From NCBI GenBank assembly GCA_030220185.1, contig JASPKZ010009944.1, positions 1 through 64,000 on the forward strand: 64,000 nucleotides of DNA, given 5' to 3'. Shown piece by piece: positions 1 through 9,234 of the stretch. Positions within the stretch are counted from its first letter, which is position 1. The number at the start of each line of letters is the position of its first letter. Source of the DNA: Diploptera punctata (taxonomy: Eukaryota > Arthropoda > Insecta > Blattodea > Blaberidae). The translations under genes were made by a program, and so were the position numbers. Below the pieces are notes generated by a model that saw nothing but the letters and a program-made list of their open reading frames with translations, was not told the DNA's origin and did no database searches.

Positions 1-330
1 ATACGTCTAGAGAAAATGACTCAAATCAACTCCTGCTGTCGTGAAGCGGTAACATAGCAGCCCTATTATCAGGATAGTTCTGTGCTGCGCTCATAACGCA
101 CTCAGGGCGAAGTTCTAAGTAGTTAAATTATAACATGTAGTTAAAAATATTGCATTTAGTCAAAATGTTATTTCACATTTCAACAAACAGTTAGTAAACT
201 GAATGTTAAACTAAAAATAATAGAATTTTGACCACAACTGTCACCAAGAATATGTTTGTTTTAAGTTTATTATCAGTTTCATGATGTAATTCTCAATTGT
301 TTCCTTAGTTTGTTGAGTTGGCACAATTCT
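1..330. other. intergenic or intronic DNA, nothing recognised
   Basis: AT-rich sequence with no open frame, repeat end or RNA-like structure that I can recognise. It probably belongs to the intron upstream of the first visible exon. Confidence 0.5.
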
Positions 331-660
331 TCTTCTTCCTTTCCAGGATTAGGTCAATGCGACCTGTTCCAGGCTCAAGTCCATGTTTCCTTGATCGTCC
401 CAAAGGTCTTTTTCCATGTAGTTTGTAGGTGTTGATCTTTTTGGGTAATCTTATTGTCCATTCTGTCCAAATGTTCTTTGCATTAATATTTGTGCTCTTC
501 TAGTTTATCGACTATTGAAAATATCTCCAGTTCATTTCTTATTGATTCATTGTGTAATCTATCCATGTGTGTACATCCTTTTACGGGTCTTAAAAATTTC
601 ATTTCAGTGGCTTGAATCTGTGAGATATTCTTCTTTGTAATTTATCTGTAATTGTAATTT
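330..660 (-). pseudogene. LINE reverse transcriptase C-terminal fragment
   Basis: Read on the minus strand, broken frames give the post-RT region typical of insect non-LTR elements: a segment like ATEMKFLRPVKG, then HMDRLHNESIRNELEIFSI, then EEHKY and HLDRMDNK. Related C-terminal segments occur at 18330-19060 and 38535-39250. No single frame is open across it, so it is a decayed 5'-truncated copy. The family is clear; the clade is not. Confidence 0.55.
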
Positions 661-680
661 ATCTAAAGCAATTATTTCTT

Positions 681-1053
681 AATTATATTATTTTTAGTCT
701 GGACATCTTACCTCAATATTAATGTTGATTTGTTCTTGAACATGTTTCAAAACAATTCTGTTTTATCGTCAGCTTTCCCAGACTGATTTTATTTATGTTG
801 CATGAGTTATGAATTTTGATATACCGATGGAGCGTGACCTTGTTTGGAGGTTCTTTGGCCAACCACAGGATGGAGCTGACATCGACATCCAGGTTGTGCA
901 ACATAATGCAACATAATAAAACCAGTCTGAGCAAGCTGACGATAAAACAGAATTGTTTTGAAACATGTTCAAGAACAAATCAACATTAATATTGAGGTAA
1001 GATGTCCAGACTAAAAATAATATAATTAAAATAACCTCAAAATATAACTTCCT
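681..1053 (+). mobile_element. PLE-A 3' tail, foldback copy
   Basis: The arms 681-805 and about 905-1027 are inverted copies of the PLE-A 3' tail. They flank about 100 bp derived from the C-terminal end of the GIY-YIG protein (reads MNFDIP then a WRFFGQPQDGA-like stretch). The tail contains the ATTGAGGTAAGATG end and then AACCTCAAAATATAACTTCC, a diverged form of the terminal motif. Both arms carry a hammerhead-like core (minus 772-738, plus 936-969). Short frames over it are by-products of the palindrome, not genes. Confidence 0.7.
936..969 (+). ncRNA. hammerhead-like core in PLE-A tail
   Basis: The core box CTGACGA (936-942) fits CUGANGA. It is followed by stem II AAAAC/GTTTT, then GAAA (960-963) and a very short stem III ending in GTT. 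The stem I strands on either side pair poorly, so self-cleavage is doubtful. The mirrored arm carries the same motif on the minus strand at 738-772. PLE terminal repeats are known to carry minimal hammerheads. Confidence 0.45.
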
Positions 1054-1117
1054 AAAATTAAATATCAGTTATTTCTTACTTCTGTGTTAAAAACATTTTG
1101 TGAGATTATAAAGCAAC

Positions 1118-1335
1118 GTGTCCACCACTGTGGTCTCAAGGTAGCATGCTGCCTTGTCACGCAGCAGGCCCGGGTTCTCTGGGCAGTTTTTCTGGGTGAG
1201 GTTTTTATCGGGGTTTTTCCTCACCTGTAAGACAAATTTCAGGAAAACTTTATGGCCCAAACAGTCCCCGAAATCATATGGCTATTATCATCATCATCAT
1301 CATTCTTATTGTTATCATCATAATCATCATCCTTC
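1118..1335 (+). mobile_element. tRNA-derived SINE (family 1) with CAT-rich tail
   Basis: Begins with a tRNA-like head (GTGGTCTCAAGGTAGCATGC, then a B-box-like GGCCCGGGTTCT). The body contains GGGTGAGGTTTTT and CCTCACCTGTAAGACA, and the tail is a CAT/ATT microsatellite (about 1280-1335). The same unit is present in reverse at 6485-6660, which shows that it is a dispersed repeat. The overlapping 81-aa frame is not a gene. Confidence 0.7.
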
Positions 1336-1729
1336 ACTGGTGTGGAAAGCCATGGGAAGCTACCATTCCTACAATTCCCTAGTAAAGCTGCAAGCATAGC
1401 ATGAAAATGCTATGATTGCAGTGAAGGATCTGCCTTCGGGCAGAATTACTATGGATGGATAAAGCAGTGTATTTGTTGTGTATGATTGAAATACATATTT
1501 TTTTCATTCTGTAAATGTGAATACAAGTAGCAAGATGGAAAACACAGAGAATAAGAGAATGTGTAGTCCAATTATTCTTCTTTCGAAAGAAGCCTCCTTT
1601 TGGAAATCTTCCCAAACATAAAACAGTTATTGAAAATAAGGAAACTAAAGGTGTAGTGTTGAAAGCTAAAGGTGAAGTTTCTCAAAAAGTTTAAATTCTC
1701 TTTCTTTGCATTCCTTTTTATATTTTCAT

Positions 1730-2330
1730 AAAGTTGTTTTATTTGTTTTATGTTAATTAAATGTAAATAAAACTGTTGAAGTTTTATATGATTTTCATCT
1801 TTATTAAAATACAAATTCATTACTGCTGTTTCAGTACTTTGTACCTTCTTCAGATGAATTTTATCATGATTACAAATTAATTTTGTTATTATATATAAAC
1901 TCCAGTACATAACTACTGTAACTATGCAACTGAATGTAAACAAACTAATTTAACAAACAATCTCTTATTATAAATTTAAAAGAGGTGATTCATTTAAATC
2001 CAGTTGGGAATTTAATAGCCTATTGCTATTCTTCAATATATTTATCTCTACAGTTTCTAAAAGATCTAATTTTTTCCCTTTGTCACAAACATGTAAAACT
2101 TTAAAATTTGAATCAAAACAATAATCGTATTGGAGCAGATGGTTAGCATACTTTGAAGTATCTACATTTCTGTTATTTGCTCTCATATGTTCCTTTATAC
2201 TAGAAATAAAAGGTCTGCCAATTTGTCCTATATAAACATTGTCGCATGTGCCACACTCCAATTTGTATACACCTGATAAATACTCCTTTTTTACTTTGAT
2301 TTTATTGTTTTATTTGATTAATTTCTGCAT
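1730..2330 (-). mobile_element. PLE-B fragment: GIY-YIG end plus 3' ribozyme-bearing tail
   Basis: On the minus strand a 97-aa frame (2261-1968) has the GIY-YIG layout CGTCDNVYIGQIGR, then KEHMRANNRN, then ANHLL. This is the Penelope-type endonuclease. About 100 bp downstream lies a hammerhead candidate (1861-1813), followed by an AT-rich tail. The order endonuclease, then ribozyme-bearing terminal repeat, is that of PLEs. The reverse transcriptase is missing upstream, so the copy is truncated. It is clearly diverged from PLE-A. Confidence 0.72.
1813..1861 (-). ncRNA. hammerhead ribozyme candidate (PLE-B)
   Basis: Read on the minus strand from 1861: stem I strand AAATTCAT, core CTGAAGA, stem II (GTAC/GTAC with a bulged G and an AAA loop, closed by A-T), GAAA, minimal stem III (CAGCAG, one C-G pair), cleavage triplet GTA, then ATGAATTT. 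The last is the exact reverse complement of the first strand and gives 8 bp of stem I. All core positions of CUGANGA/GAAA/NUH are present. A short stem III is typical of PLE hammerheads. Confidence 0.72.
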
Positions 2331-2625
2331 GTGCATTGAATGCATCTAATACAGCAGCCATTTTAAGTTCAATTAAAAATAGTTATAAGTTTAACTGCTT
2401 GGAAGAGGAAAGTTTTAACAGATTGTTGGTGTTAACGAGTGTTGATTGAATGCAATATCCTGTTAAATTTATGCTAAATTATTTTATCAAGCAGTTATAC
2501 TTTAACTAAGGCTAGTTGTATACATAATCATGTTACTCAACTAAGGTCCAGAGTTCGATTATATTGATATTGGGTTTGATGGGACAGTTTCTATAACAGC
2601 TCAATATTGTTCTTGAAATTTACAG

Positions 2626-2681
2626 ATCCTGAAGATATTAGAGTGGAAGTTACTAAAACAAGTATTAGCATCACCTGGGAG
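2626..2681 (+). CDS. FN3 receptor exon 1 of those visible
   Basis: A 56-bp exon between TTTACAG and GTATGT. It enters with two bases of a split codon and leaves in phase 0. It reads PEDIRVEVTKTSISITWE, the A-B strand half of an FN3 domain with the conserved tryptophan. The frame continues exactly into 6903. Earlier exons, including the start codon, lie to the left of the window. FN3 assignment is secure by pattern; the parent gene is inferred. Confidence 0.7.
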
Positions 2682-2961
2682 GTATGTTATATCCCTCTTT
2701 ACACGTGTGTAGCATTGAGGGATGATAAGAATCAAATGAATTGTGAATTCTTCTTACCTCATACATATATGTCTTTTAACACAGAACTGCAGTATTGCAA
2801 AACATATCATTCCCATCTTCAACTGTTTTCACGACTCATTTGATTCTTATCAAGAAAACCTCATAATGTAAAAATTCCCAAATTTATTATATTGATGAGT
2901 TACTAAAGATCTGTGATATTCAAGATGGTGGCTTACCACCATCACTACAACTATCTAACTT

Positions 2962-3190
2962 ACTGGCACTATCATATTTGTAGGTTCATGGTCACACAGA
3001 CATAAGCTCTCCATACATCCCTATCCTGAGCTATTTTTCCAGTCATTCCCTGAATAATCTACTTATCTCGAATCATGGTTAATGTTATTCTCTCACCTCA
3101 TTCTTGGTCTACCAACTGGATGCTTTCCCTCTGGTTTACTACAAGAAGCTTCCATTTCCCATTTGTGCCACATGTCCTGTCCATCACAAT
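2962..3190 (-). pseudogene. LINE-R 3' end fragment
   Basis: The minus strand encodes the tail of a recurring LINE, here called LINE-R: WAGHVAQM-like, then GKPEGK, then GRPRMRWENN, then a QDRD-WRAYV ending next to a conserved CACTATCGAACCC-type 3' end. Sister copies lie at 4965-5640, 24780-25200, 29520-30255 and 41320-41790. The frames are broken and no 5' part is present. Confidence 0.65.
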
Positions 3191-3439
3191 TTATGAGTTA
3201 TTATTTCACTCACCTCATACTTCATAATTCATAGCAGACCCTGGGTTTCTTCACATATTTTGTGACATTGTCAATGCTGCGTCACGTTCACAACTGACAT
3301 CCAACGGCCTTCTATCCTGCAGACTGACCTCCATGCCATCTGGTGCCGACCGAAGAATTTCCAAATCAGTCCTCTTTCTTTATAACCGGGTATTCAAAAT
3401 TCATAGTTGTATTTTCATTCTTGCATATGTAAATTTTTT

Positions 3440-3720
3440 CCCAAATTGTGAGTTCCTTCGGTTTTTCCAATTGTTTAAGTAATTTTGTTTTGGTTTCTAT
3501 TCTATGTTTTTCTGACCAGGCATGTGCAGCTATTGCAGATTTTTCGGTTTTTTCTCTTTCTCCATTTTTAACATTTCTGAGGTGTTCTTTTAATCTTGTA
3601 TTTAGATTCCTTTTTGTTTTTTCCTATGTATATCTTTCACAATCTTTACAATTAATTTGATAAATTCCCGATTTTTTGCAGTCTTCAATCTTTTCATTTT
3701 TGTTCGTTTTTATTAAATTA
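3440..3720 (-). pseudogene. GIY-YIG endonuclease relic, left arm
   Basis: Minus-strand translation gives a broken PLE endonuclease: a KSGIYQINCKDC-like start near 3690, then KTKRNLNTRLKEHLRNVKN, SAIAAHAWSEKH, and KPKELTIWEKI. In Penelope elements this domain nicks target DNA for reverse transcription. It mirrors the right-arm copy at 4396-4840. Frameshifts prevent a single open frame. Confidence 0.65.
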
Positions 3721-4024
3721 CCTAAGCTGTAATCATTTTTCGGTGCTAATTTAATGTTGAATTTGTTGAAAATTTTTTGAAACTTGTCAAATACGAAAGG
3801 ATGGTATGTGAACTTCTTAATTTTGAATTTTTGCCTATATTTTTATCTGTCTGAAGAGTACTTTCATTGATGACTTTTTGTTCTTTGAATTTATTTATTT
3901 TCTTGTGTATCATTTTCTTTGGAAAACCATTATCCTTAGAAAATAAATAAATTCAAAGAACAAAAAGTCATCAATGAAAGTACTTAATATTTAATTTTAG
4001 GAAGTTATATTTTGAGGTTATTTT

Positions 4025-4233
4025 AATTATATTATTTTTGGTCTGGACATCTTACCTCAATATTAATGTTGATTTGTTCTTGGACATGTTTCAAAACAAT
4101 TCTCTGTTTTATCTTCAGCTTTCCCAGAGTCTGGGAAAGCTGAAGATAAAACAGAGAATTGTTTTGAAACATGTCCAAGAACAAATCAACATTAATATTG
4201 AGGTAAGATGTCCAGACCAAAAATAATATAATT
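4025..4233. repeat. 209-bp near-perfect palindrome of PLE-A tail
   Basis: The two arms are reverse complements with a single unpaired base at the centre (4129), inside CTTTCCCAGA-G-TCTGGGAAAG. Each arm is one PLE-A 3' tail, running from AATTATATTATTTTTGGTCT through the ATTGAGGTAAGATG end. The two overlapping frames (62 and 96 aa) encode nearly the same peptide because of the symmetry and are not genes. Hammerhead-like cores occur in both arms (4140-4175 plus, 4118-4083 minus). Confidence 0.85.
4140..4175 (+). ncRNA. hammerhead-like core (PLE-A, palindrome arm)
   Basis: CTGAAGA (4140-4146), stem II AAAAC/GTTTT, GAAA (4166-4169), a one-pair stem III C-AT-G and the triplet GTC (4173-4175). The catalytic boxes are intact. 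The stem I flanks do not pair convincingly within this copy. The identical motif is on the minus strand at 4083-4118. Confidence 0.5.
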
Positions 4234-4395
4234 ATAATGAAAGTACTCTTCAGACAGATAAAAATATAGGCAAAAAATTCAAGAAGTTCACATACCATCC
4301 TTTCGTATTTGACAAGTTTCAAAAAATTTTCAACAAATTCAACATTAAATTAGCACCGAAAAATGATTACAGCTTAGGTAATTAATAAAAACGAA

Positions 4396-4840
4396 CAAAA
4401 ATGAAAAGATTGAGACTGCAAAAAATCGGGAATTTATCAAATTAATTGTAAAGATTGTGAAAAGATATACATAGGAAAAACAAAAAGGAATCTAAATACA
4501 GGATTAAAAGAACACCTCAGAAATGTTAAAATGGAGAAACCGAAAAATCTGCAATAGCTGCACATGCCTGGTCAGAAAAACATAGAATAGAAACCAAAAC
4601 AAAATTACTTAAACAATTGGAAAAACCGAAGGAACTCACAATTTGGGAAAAAATTTACATATGCAAGAATGAAAATACAACTATGAATTTTGAAATACCC
4701 GGTTATAAAGAAAGAGGACTGATTTGGAAATTCTTCGGTCGGCCACCAGATGGCACGGAGGTCAGTCTGCAGGATAGAAGGCCGTTGAATGTCAGTTGTG
4801 AACGTGACGCAGCATTGACAATGTCACAAAATATGTGAAG
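4396..4840 (+). pseudogene. GIY-YIG endonuclease relic, right arm
   Basis: Frames with shifts give CKKSGIYQINCKDCE, then a decayed YIGKTKRNLNT, KEHLRNVK, SAIAAHAWSEKH, and LLKQLEKPKELTIWEKIYIC. It ends in the family-specific tail MNFEIPG then WKFFGRPPDGTEV. The tail after the GIY-YIG domain is shared by nearly all PLE-A copies here. The domain would nick DNA in a working element; this copy is dead. Confidence 0.72.
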
Positions 4841-4964
4841 AAACCCAGGGTCTGCTATGAATTATGAAGTATGAGGTGAGTGAAATAATAAAAAATAAAC
4901 AATATTAAAAAACCCTCATAGTGTTATTTCCTATCTACATAACTTAACAATTTATGAGACTTAA

Positions 4965-5640
4965 CTGTTCTTATTATATCAGGTTTACTATGAAGATATA
5001 TAGATCACTGTTATGTAGTCTTCTCCATTCACCTGTCTGTTCATCTCTCTTTGGTCTGAAAATTTTCCTGAGAACTTTATTCTCAAATACTCGTAATCTT
5101 TTGTCCTCCCTTAAGTAAGAGTCCATGTTTCACATCCATATAATATAACTGGTAGAATAACAGTTTTATATATTTTCAGTGTAACTTTTTTGAGAGAAGT
5201 TGGGACAACAAGAATCCCTGTAATACATAATAGCAAGCATTTCCAGAATTGAGCCTATGTTTAATCTCTTGTGCACCTCATTCCAGTTTGTAATTATTGT
5301 TCTTAGGTATTTGAATTCCCAGAGGGAAAACATCCAGTTGGTAGACCAAAAATGAGGTGGGAGAATAACATGAACTATGATTTGAGGGAAGTAGATTATA
5401 CAGGGGATGATTGGAAAACATTAGCTCAGGATAGGGATGTATGGAGAGCTTACGTCCATACGGCCTTGAACTTATGGGTTCGATAGTGCCATTGAGTTAG
5501 TTAGTTAGGTATTTGAATTCAGTCACTTCTTCAAAATTTCCGTCATTTATCATTAACTGTCCATTTCCATTATATAATGCATTTCTATGTGTGAACATAT
5601 ATTTATTTAGTTTTATTGATGTTTACTTCCAGTACCAATT
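4965..5640. pseudogene. LINE-R fragments in both orientations
   Basis: 4965-5310 is minus-sense C-terminal RT sequence (reads like LYGCETWTL, VFENKVLRKIF and RQVNGE in broken frames). 5318-5500 is plus-sense and encodes the very end (GKHPVGRPKMRWENN, then AQDRDVWRAYV) before the conserved 3' end ATAGTGCCA. 5500-5640 is minus-sense again. The switch in orientation inside one family points to rearrangement or inversion during insertion. Confidence 0.6.
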
Positions 5641-5734
5641 TTGGTAAACTGATGAACCTCCCAATCAAATCAACTTCCCTGGGAATTTCCAAATTCATTA
5701 ATGTTTCTTTCCTAGTTTTTTTTTTTTTTTTTAA

Positions 5735-5870
5735 TTTTTCGATGCTATAGTTGAGTGGTTAAGATAAAATGCCTTGGCGCAGAGCTATGAGAATTGCACT
5801 GGTTTGATTCTCCATGGGGGAACAAATTTTCTCATAGAATTTTGGCCAGTGAGCTCCGTGGGTTTTTATG
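5735..5870 (+). mobile_element. tRNA-derived SINE (family 2), tRNA-Leu/Ser-like
   Basis: Has an A-box-like GTTGAGTGGTTAAG and a B-box-like GGTTTGATTCTCC, followed by CATGGGGGAA and a short body. The copy at 57640-57910 on the minus strand is better preserved. These internal Pol III boxes are what make a SINE transcribable. The copy is short and decayed. Confidence 0.6.
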
Positions 5871-5929
5871 TTTGTTTTATTAAACTACCCTTTCTTTCAA
5901 TTTGATATTTTTCTGACCAAGCATGAGTG

Positions 5930-6260
5930 GCACCACAAATTTTAAAAACATTTTAAAAATTTCAAAGTAAGATTGGCACCAAGAAATCAATATAGCCTCA
6001 ATAGGATAATTAAAACCAACAAAAATGACAAAATTGAAGAAGAAAACAAATCAGGAATTTAGCAGATTAAATGCAGAAATTGTGATAACATTTACATGGG
6101 GAAAACAAAATTAAATTTGAAAAGCAGAGTGAAGGAACACCTTAGGAATGTCAAAAATGGGGAATTGGAAAAATCAGCAGTAGCCGCTCATGCTTGGTCA
6201 GAAAAACATCAAATTGAAAGTAAGGCTAGTTAATAAATTAAATAGGAAAACCTAAGGAGC
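5930..6260 (+). pseudogene. PLE-A GIY-YIG fragment
   Basis: Broken plus-strand frames give LAPRNQYSLNRIIKTNKND, then KSGIQQIKCRNCDNIYMGKTKLNLKS, VKEHLRNVKNGE, and SAVAAHAWSEKHQIES. The element stops abruptly at about 6260 in KPKELTVW and is followed by unrelated sequence. The tyrosine of the first GIY motif has decayed (GIQQ). Confidence 0.6.
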
Positions 6261-6484
6261 TCACTGTTTGGGATTTTTTTCACTTCCACCATGTTGTCAT
6301 TTCGACATTCTAGTATTCTCTCCTGGCATGGTGTTATTGTAACCCACTTAAGAGATTGGGGCGCCTGGAAGGCAGAGTTACGCTGCCCTGATGATATATG
6401 ATATGTGATGATGATGGTCATGATGCGCCAGGAGAAGCCTTAATCCTAAACTTAATGAAGTATGTTAATGATGATTATGTTGGC

Positions 6485-6660
6485 CAGATGATATTTGGGG
6501 ACCGTTTGGGCCTTAAAGTTTCCTGACATTTATCTTACAGGTGAGGAAAAACCCCCAGAAAAACCATCACGCAGGAAACTTGCTCTGACCAGGGATCGAA
6601 CCTGGGCCCACTGCATGACAAGGCAACATGCTACCTCGAGACCACAGCGGTGGACTTGGA
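6485..6660 (-). mobile_element. tRNA-derived SINE (family 1), reverse copy
   Basis: Reverse complement of the unit at 1118-1290. It includes the tRNA-like head (CCACCGCTGTGGTCTCGAGG near 6660), the B box GCCCAGGTTCGATCC, the CCTCACCTGTAAGATAAATG block and a GAT/CAT-rich end. It overlaps two short frames, neither of them a gene. Confidence 0.7.
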
Positions 6661-6902
6661 AAAAATCCACATTAATAAAACTAGAAACAAAAATTAATGA
6701 ATTTTCAAATTCCTGAGGAAGTTGAGGTTCATTGGTCCACCAACAGATGGAGTAAGAAGCTGTGCTACTGGATGACAACATCAGTCATGTAACCACTAAG
6801 CTTATGTAACTGGTCTAATTAGAAAACAGGATATGAGGTGAAGTGTAAAGAATTAAACTTGATATTGATGTTTCCTATAATTGCATGGTGTTTGATTGAC
6901 AG

Positions 6903-7095
6903 ATTAGATATTATTCGTGCCCAATTAGAAACTACACGTTGGAGATTGAAGACTGTGAGGAATGTATGACTTCAGGGAGCCGATATAATCTTCCATTAGC
7001 TGTGGGATATCTCAGTCCACATGTGAATTACACATGGAAACTGCTGTATAATGGGTCACCAATTAAAAGCGACGTCAGCGAAACACTTGAAGATG
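6903..7095 (+). CDS. FN3 receptor exon 2
   Basis: A 193-bp exon between TTGACAG and GTAAGT. It enters in phase 0 and leaves in phase 1. It reads IRYYSCPIRNYTLEIED, CEECMTSGSRYNLPLA, GYLSPHVNYTWKLLYNG and SDVSETLEDG. With 2626-2681 it completes one FN3 domain (tryptophan in strand B, L-x-P-x-x-x-Y-like pattern near strand E-F). Two NYT sequons suggest an extracellular, glycosylated domain. The phase-1 exit at the domain border is typical of shuffled FN3 modules. Confidence 0.78.
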
Positions 7096-7382
7096 GTAAG
7101 TGTTGAATTACTATGTTAGCCTTTCAAATGACAACTCATTAATAAGGTGAATAACTTGTTGTCTTCTATTTGAACTGGTTTCGGTATATCATGTACATAT
7201 TTTTCAGCTTTTCCAGACTGTTAAATTTTATGTTGTTGGCCCTGGATGTCGGCTCCCACTCCAACTTTTGGCTGACTGAAAAACTTGTAAATCAAAACTT
7301 TTTTCCCGGGATTTTCAAAATTCATAATCCTATTTTTATTATGTTAATTAAATAAAAAAAAACTTATTTGAAGAGAAAAAAA

Positions 7383-7450
7383 CTATATGCTCAGACCGGG
7401 ACTTGAACCCGGACCCTTGGTTCTCTAGACCAACTGAGCAACAGGAGCAA
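7383..7450 (-). mobile_element. tRNA-derived SINE head (family 3)
   Basis: On the minus strand: GTTGCTCAGTTGGTCTAGAG (A-box part), then GGTCCGGGTTCAAGTCCCGG (B box and T-arm), then TCTGAGC. It is flanked by an AAATATAGTTTTTTTC-type tail. Six or more relatives occur here (31500-31540, 40915-40985, 41170-41270, 43765-43930, 44290-44360, 44890-44967), all with the same AGAGAAAAATATATGCTC-like flank, so it is not a lone tRNA gene. Confidence 0.6.
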
Positions 7451-7499
7451 ATATGATGTATCCATCATTGAGATGTATGAAATTAATAATAAAACATAA

Positions 7500-7645
7500 A
7501 AATATTACACCATGACTGATGAAGGGCATGATATTGTCTGAAACCGTCGGTATCAAAGAAGTTTGAAAATGTATGAGGTGAGTCGATTAAAATATGTTCT
7601 CCACTCACTATTAATGATATAACCTCATAATGTTTATTACTTCCC
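7500..7645 (+). mobile_element. PLE-type 3' tail with hammerhead-like core
   Basis: Contains CTGATGA (7516-7522), a weak stem II, GAAA (7540-7543) and stem III CC-GTC-GG followed by the triplet GTA (7550-7552). TGA before the core pairs with TCA after the cut. It is followed by TATGAGGTGAGTCG and ends in AACCTCATAATGTTTATTAC, the PLE-A terminal hairpin motif. The core boxes match but stem II is poor. Confidence 0.5.
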
Positions 7646-7674
7646 AATATTAATTTAAATATAAAAAATATAAC

Positions 7675-7927
7675 TTAACGTTTTGTATGATTTTCATATT
7701 TATTAAAATACAATTTTGTTACAGCTGTTTCAATACTTTGTACCTTCTTCAGACGAATTTTATCATAATTACAAATGAATTTGTTATTATGTATGAACTC
7801 CAGTACATAATAATAAGAAAATTAATTTGTAATCATGATAAAATTCATCTGAAGAAGGTACAAAGTACTGAAACAGCTGTAACAAATTTATATTTTAATA
7901 AATATGAAAATCATATAAAACGTTAAT
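7675..7927. mobile_element. PLE-B tail palindrome
   Basis: Arms about 7675-7798 and 7806-7927 are inverted copies of the PLE-B 3' tail seen at 1750-1900, each with a hammerhead candidate. The short centre lies near AACTCCAGTACATAATAATA. No endonuclease remains. The palindrome suggests head-to-head copying of a tail transcript. Confidence 0.72.
7841..7889 (+). ncRNA. hammerhead ribozyme candidate (PLE-B, second copy)
   Basis: AAATTCAT, CTGAAGA (7849-7855), stem II GTAC/GTAC, GAAA (7870-7873), stem III in CAGCTG, triplet GTA (7879-7881), then ACAAATTT. Stem I keeps an inner T-A pair and five outer pairs (AAATT/AATTT) around a 2x2 mismatch. The core is intact. The mirrored arm has the same motif in reverse with a slightly different stem I. 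Confidence 0.62.
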
Positions 7928-7989
7928 AATTTTATTGTTATTTAATTAACATAAAATGGATTTTCATCAAGTAAATGCCAAATCGATTG

Positions 7990-8340
7990 ATTACTTATTT
8001 TTATTCTTCTGTATGTAAATCTTCTCTCAACCAGTGAGTTTGTTTGTCTTTTCTAACTGTTTTAATAATTTTTTATTTACATCAATTTTAGTTTTTTCCG
8101 ATCAAACATGAGCAGCTACTGCAGATTTTTCTATTTCTCCTTTTTTTTTTACATTTCTAATGTGTTCTTTCGTTCTAATGATAAAGTTTCTCTTTTTTTT
8201 ATCTATGTATATCTTATCACAATCAGCACATTTGGCATATTCCTGATTTTTTTCCTTCGTCAAATCTTTTCATTTTTGTTAGTTTTAATTTATTAATTAA
8301 TTTAGGCTGTAATATTTTTTTTTTAATCTCTAGGAAGTTA
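7990..8340 (-). pseudogene. PLE-A GIY-YIG fragment
   Basis: Minus-strand frames resemble NQEYAKCADCDKIYIDKK, KNFIIRTKEHIRNVKK, EKSAVAAHV and KLLKQLEKTNKLTG. It is closed on the left by AT-rich sequence and on the right by the motif AGGAAGTTACATTATGAGGT (8333-8352), which begins the next PLE copy. Confidence 0.55.
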
Positions 8341-9195
8341 CATTATGAGGTTTAATTTAATATTTGAGTGTGTATTTTTTTAACATTCTTACCTCATATG
8401 TTTATTTCGTTGGACGATCATTTCAAAGCTATTGCTCCATCTTCAGCTTGTTCATAAACTGGTTTTTTCTTTTCTTCAAATTGTCGGTCCTGAATCTGTG
8501 TTCCAAAGAACTTGGTAATAAGGCTCCTTTCTCCGGAAATTTCAAAGTTCATAATTTTCTCCTTGTTCTTCTGTATATAGATTTTTTCCCATATTGTGAG
8601 TTCATTGGTATTTTCTAACTGTTTTAATAATTTTGTATTTAATATCTGTTTTGTGTTTCTCTGTCCAAACATGAGCTGCTACTGCAGATTTTTCCACTTC
8701 TCCCTTTTTTACATTTCTTACGTGTTCTTTAGTTCTAATGTTTAAATTTCTCTTTGTTTTCCCTATGTATACTTTATTGCAATCTGCACATTTTATTTGA
8801 TATATTCCTGATTTTTTATTATCTTCAATTTTTCATTTTTTCATTTTTGTTGGTTTTCATAAGTTTTTTTTAAACTATAATCATTCTTTGGTGCTAATGT
8901 GATGTTGATTTTCCAAAAATTTTTTTGGAATTTATTGTATGACCAAGGGTGATATGTAAATTTCTTGTATTTCCTTTCCTTTGGCTTTTCTATCTGAAGA
9001 GTGCTTTCATTTCTCAATTTCTGTTTTTTGTACTTATCAATTTTTTTGTGTATAATTTTTTCCTCAAAGCCATTTTCTTTTGCTACCTCAATTATGTGTT
9101 CTTTTTCTATTTCAAAATTTTCATTGTTCATCGATATATTTACCAATATATATATACTAGGCTGTTGAAGACTGCCATTCTGTTAATTAACTGAA
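8333..9195 (-). mobile_element. PLE-A inverted 3' segment (left arm)
   Basis: Minus-strand PLE-A sequence. A linker region (101-aa frame 9146-8841: NENFEIEKEHIIEVAKENGF, KIDKYKKQKLRNESTLQ) leads into the GIY-YIG domain (about 8830-8600) and the tail KIMNFEISGERSLITKFFG. It ends at a hammerhead-like core (8448-8411) and the terminal motif at 8333. It is the mirror of 9600-10400. Confidence 0.72.
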
Positions 9196-9234
9196 CTGTG
9201 CATCAATGAAATGTTTTTTACATATAAAGGAAAT

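Larger units (their letters stand above)
3195..4890. mobile_element. PLE-A giant inverted repeat
   Basis: Two copies of the PLE-A endonuclease and 3' region face each other: minus-sense 3195-3920 and plus-sense about 4240-4890. Matching landmarks are ACCTCATACTTCATAATTCA at 3209-3228 against its reverse complement near 4858-4877, and the reversed PPDGTEV-coding block. A second, tighter palindrome (4025-4233) sits between the arms. Outer ends are estimated by eye. Confidence 0.7.

Noticed and set aside
4032..4322. Matching 96-aa and 62-aa frames on opposite strands
   Set aside because: They are the same palindromic DNA read both ways and start within a retroelement tail; no protein family fits.
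6408..6440. GATGATGATG run with a CTGATGA box as a ribozyme
   Set aside because: It is a SINE microsatellite tail; no stem II or GAAA box at the right place.
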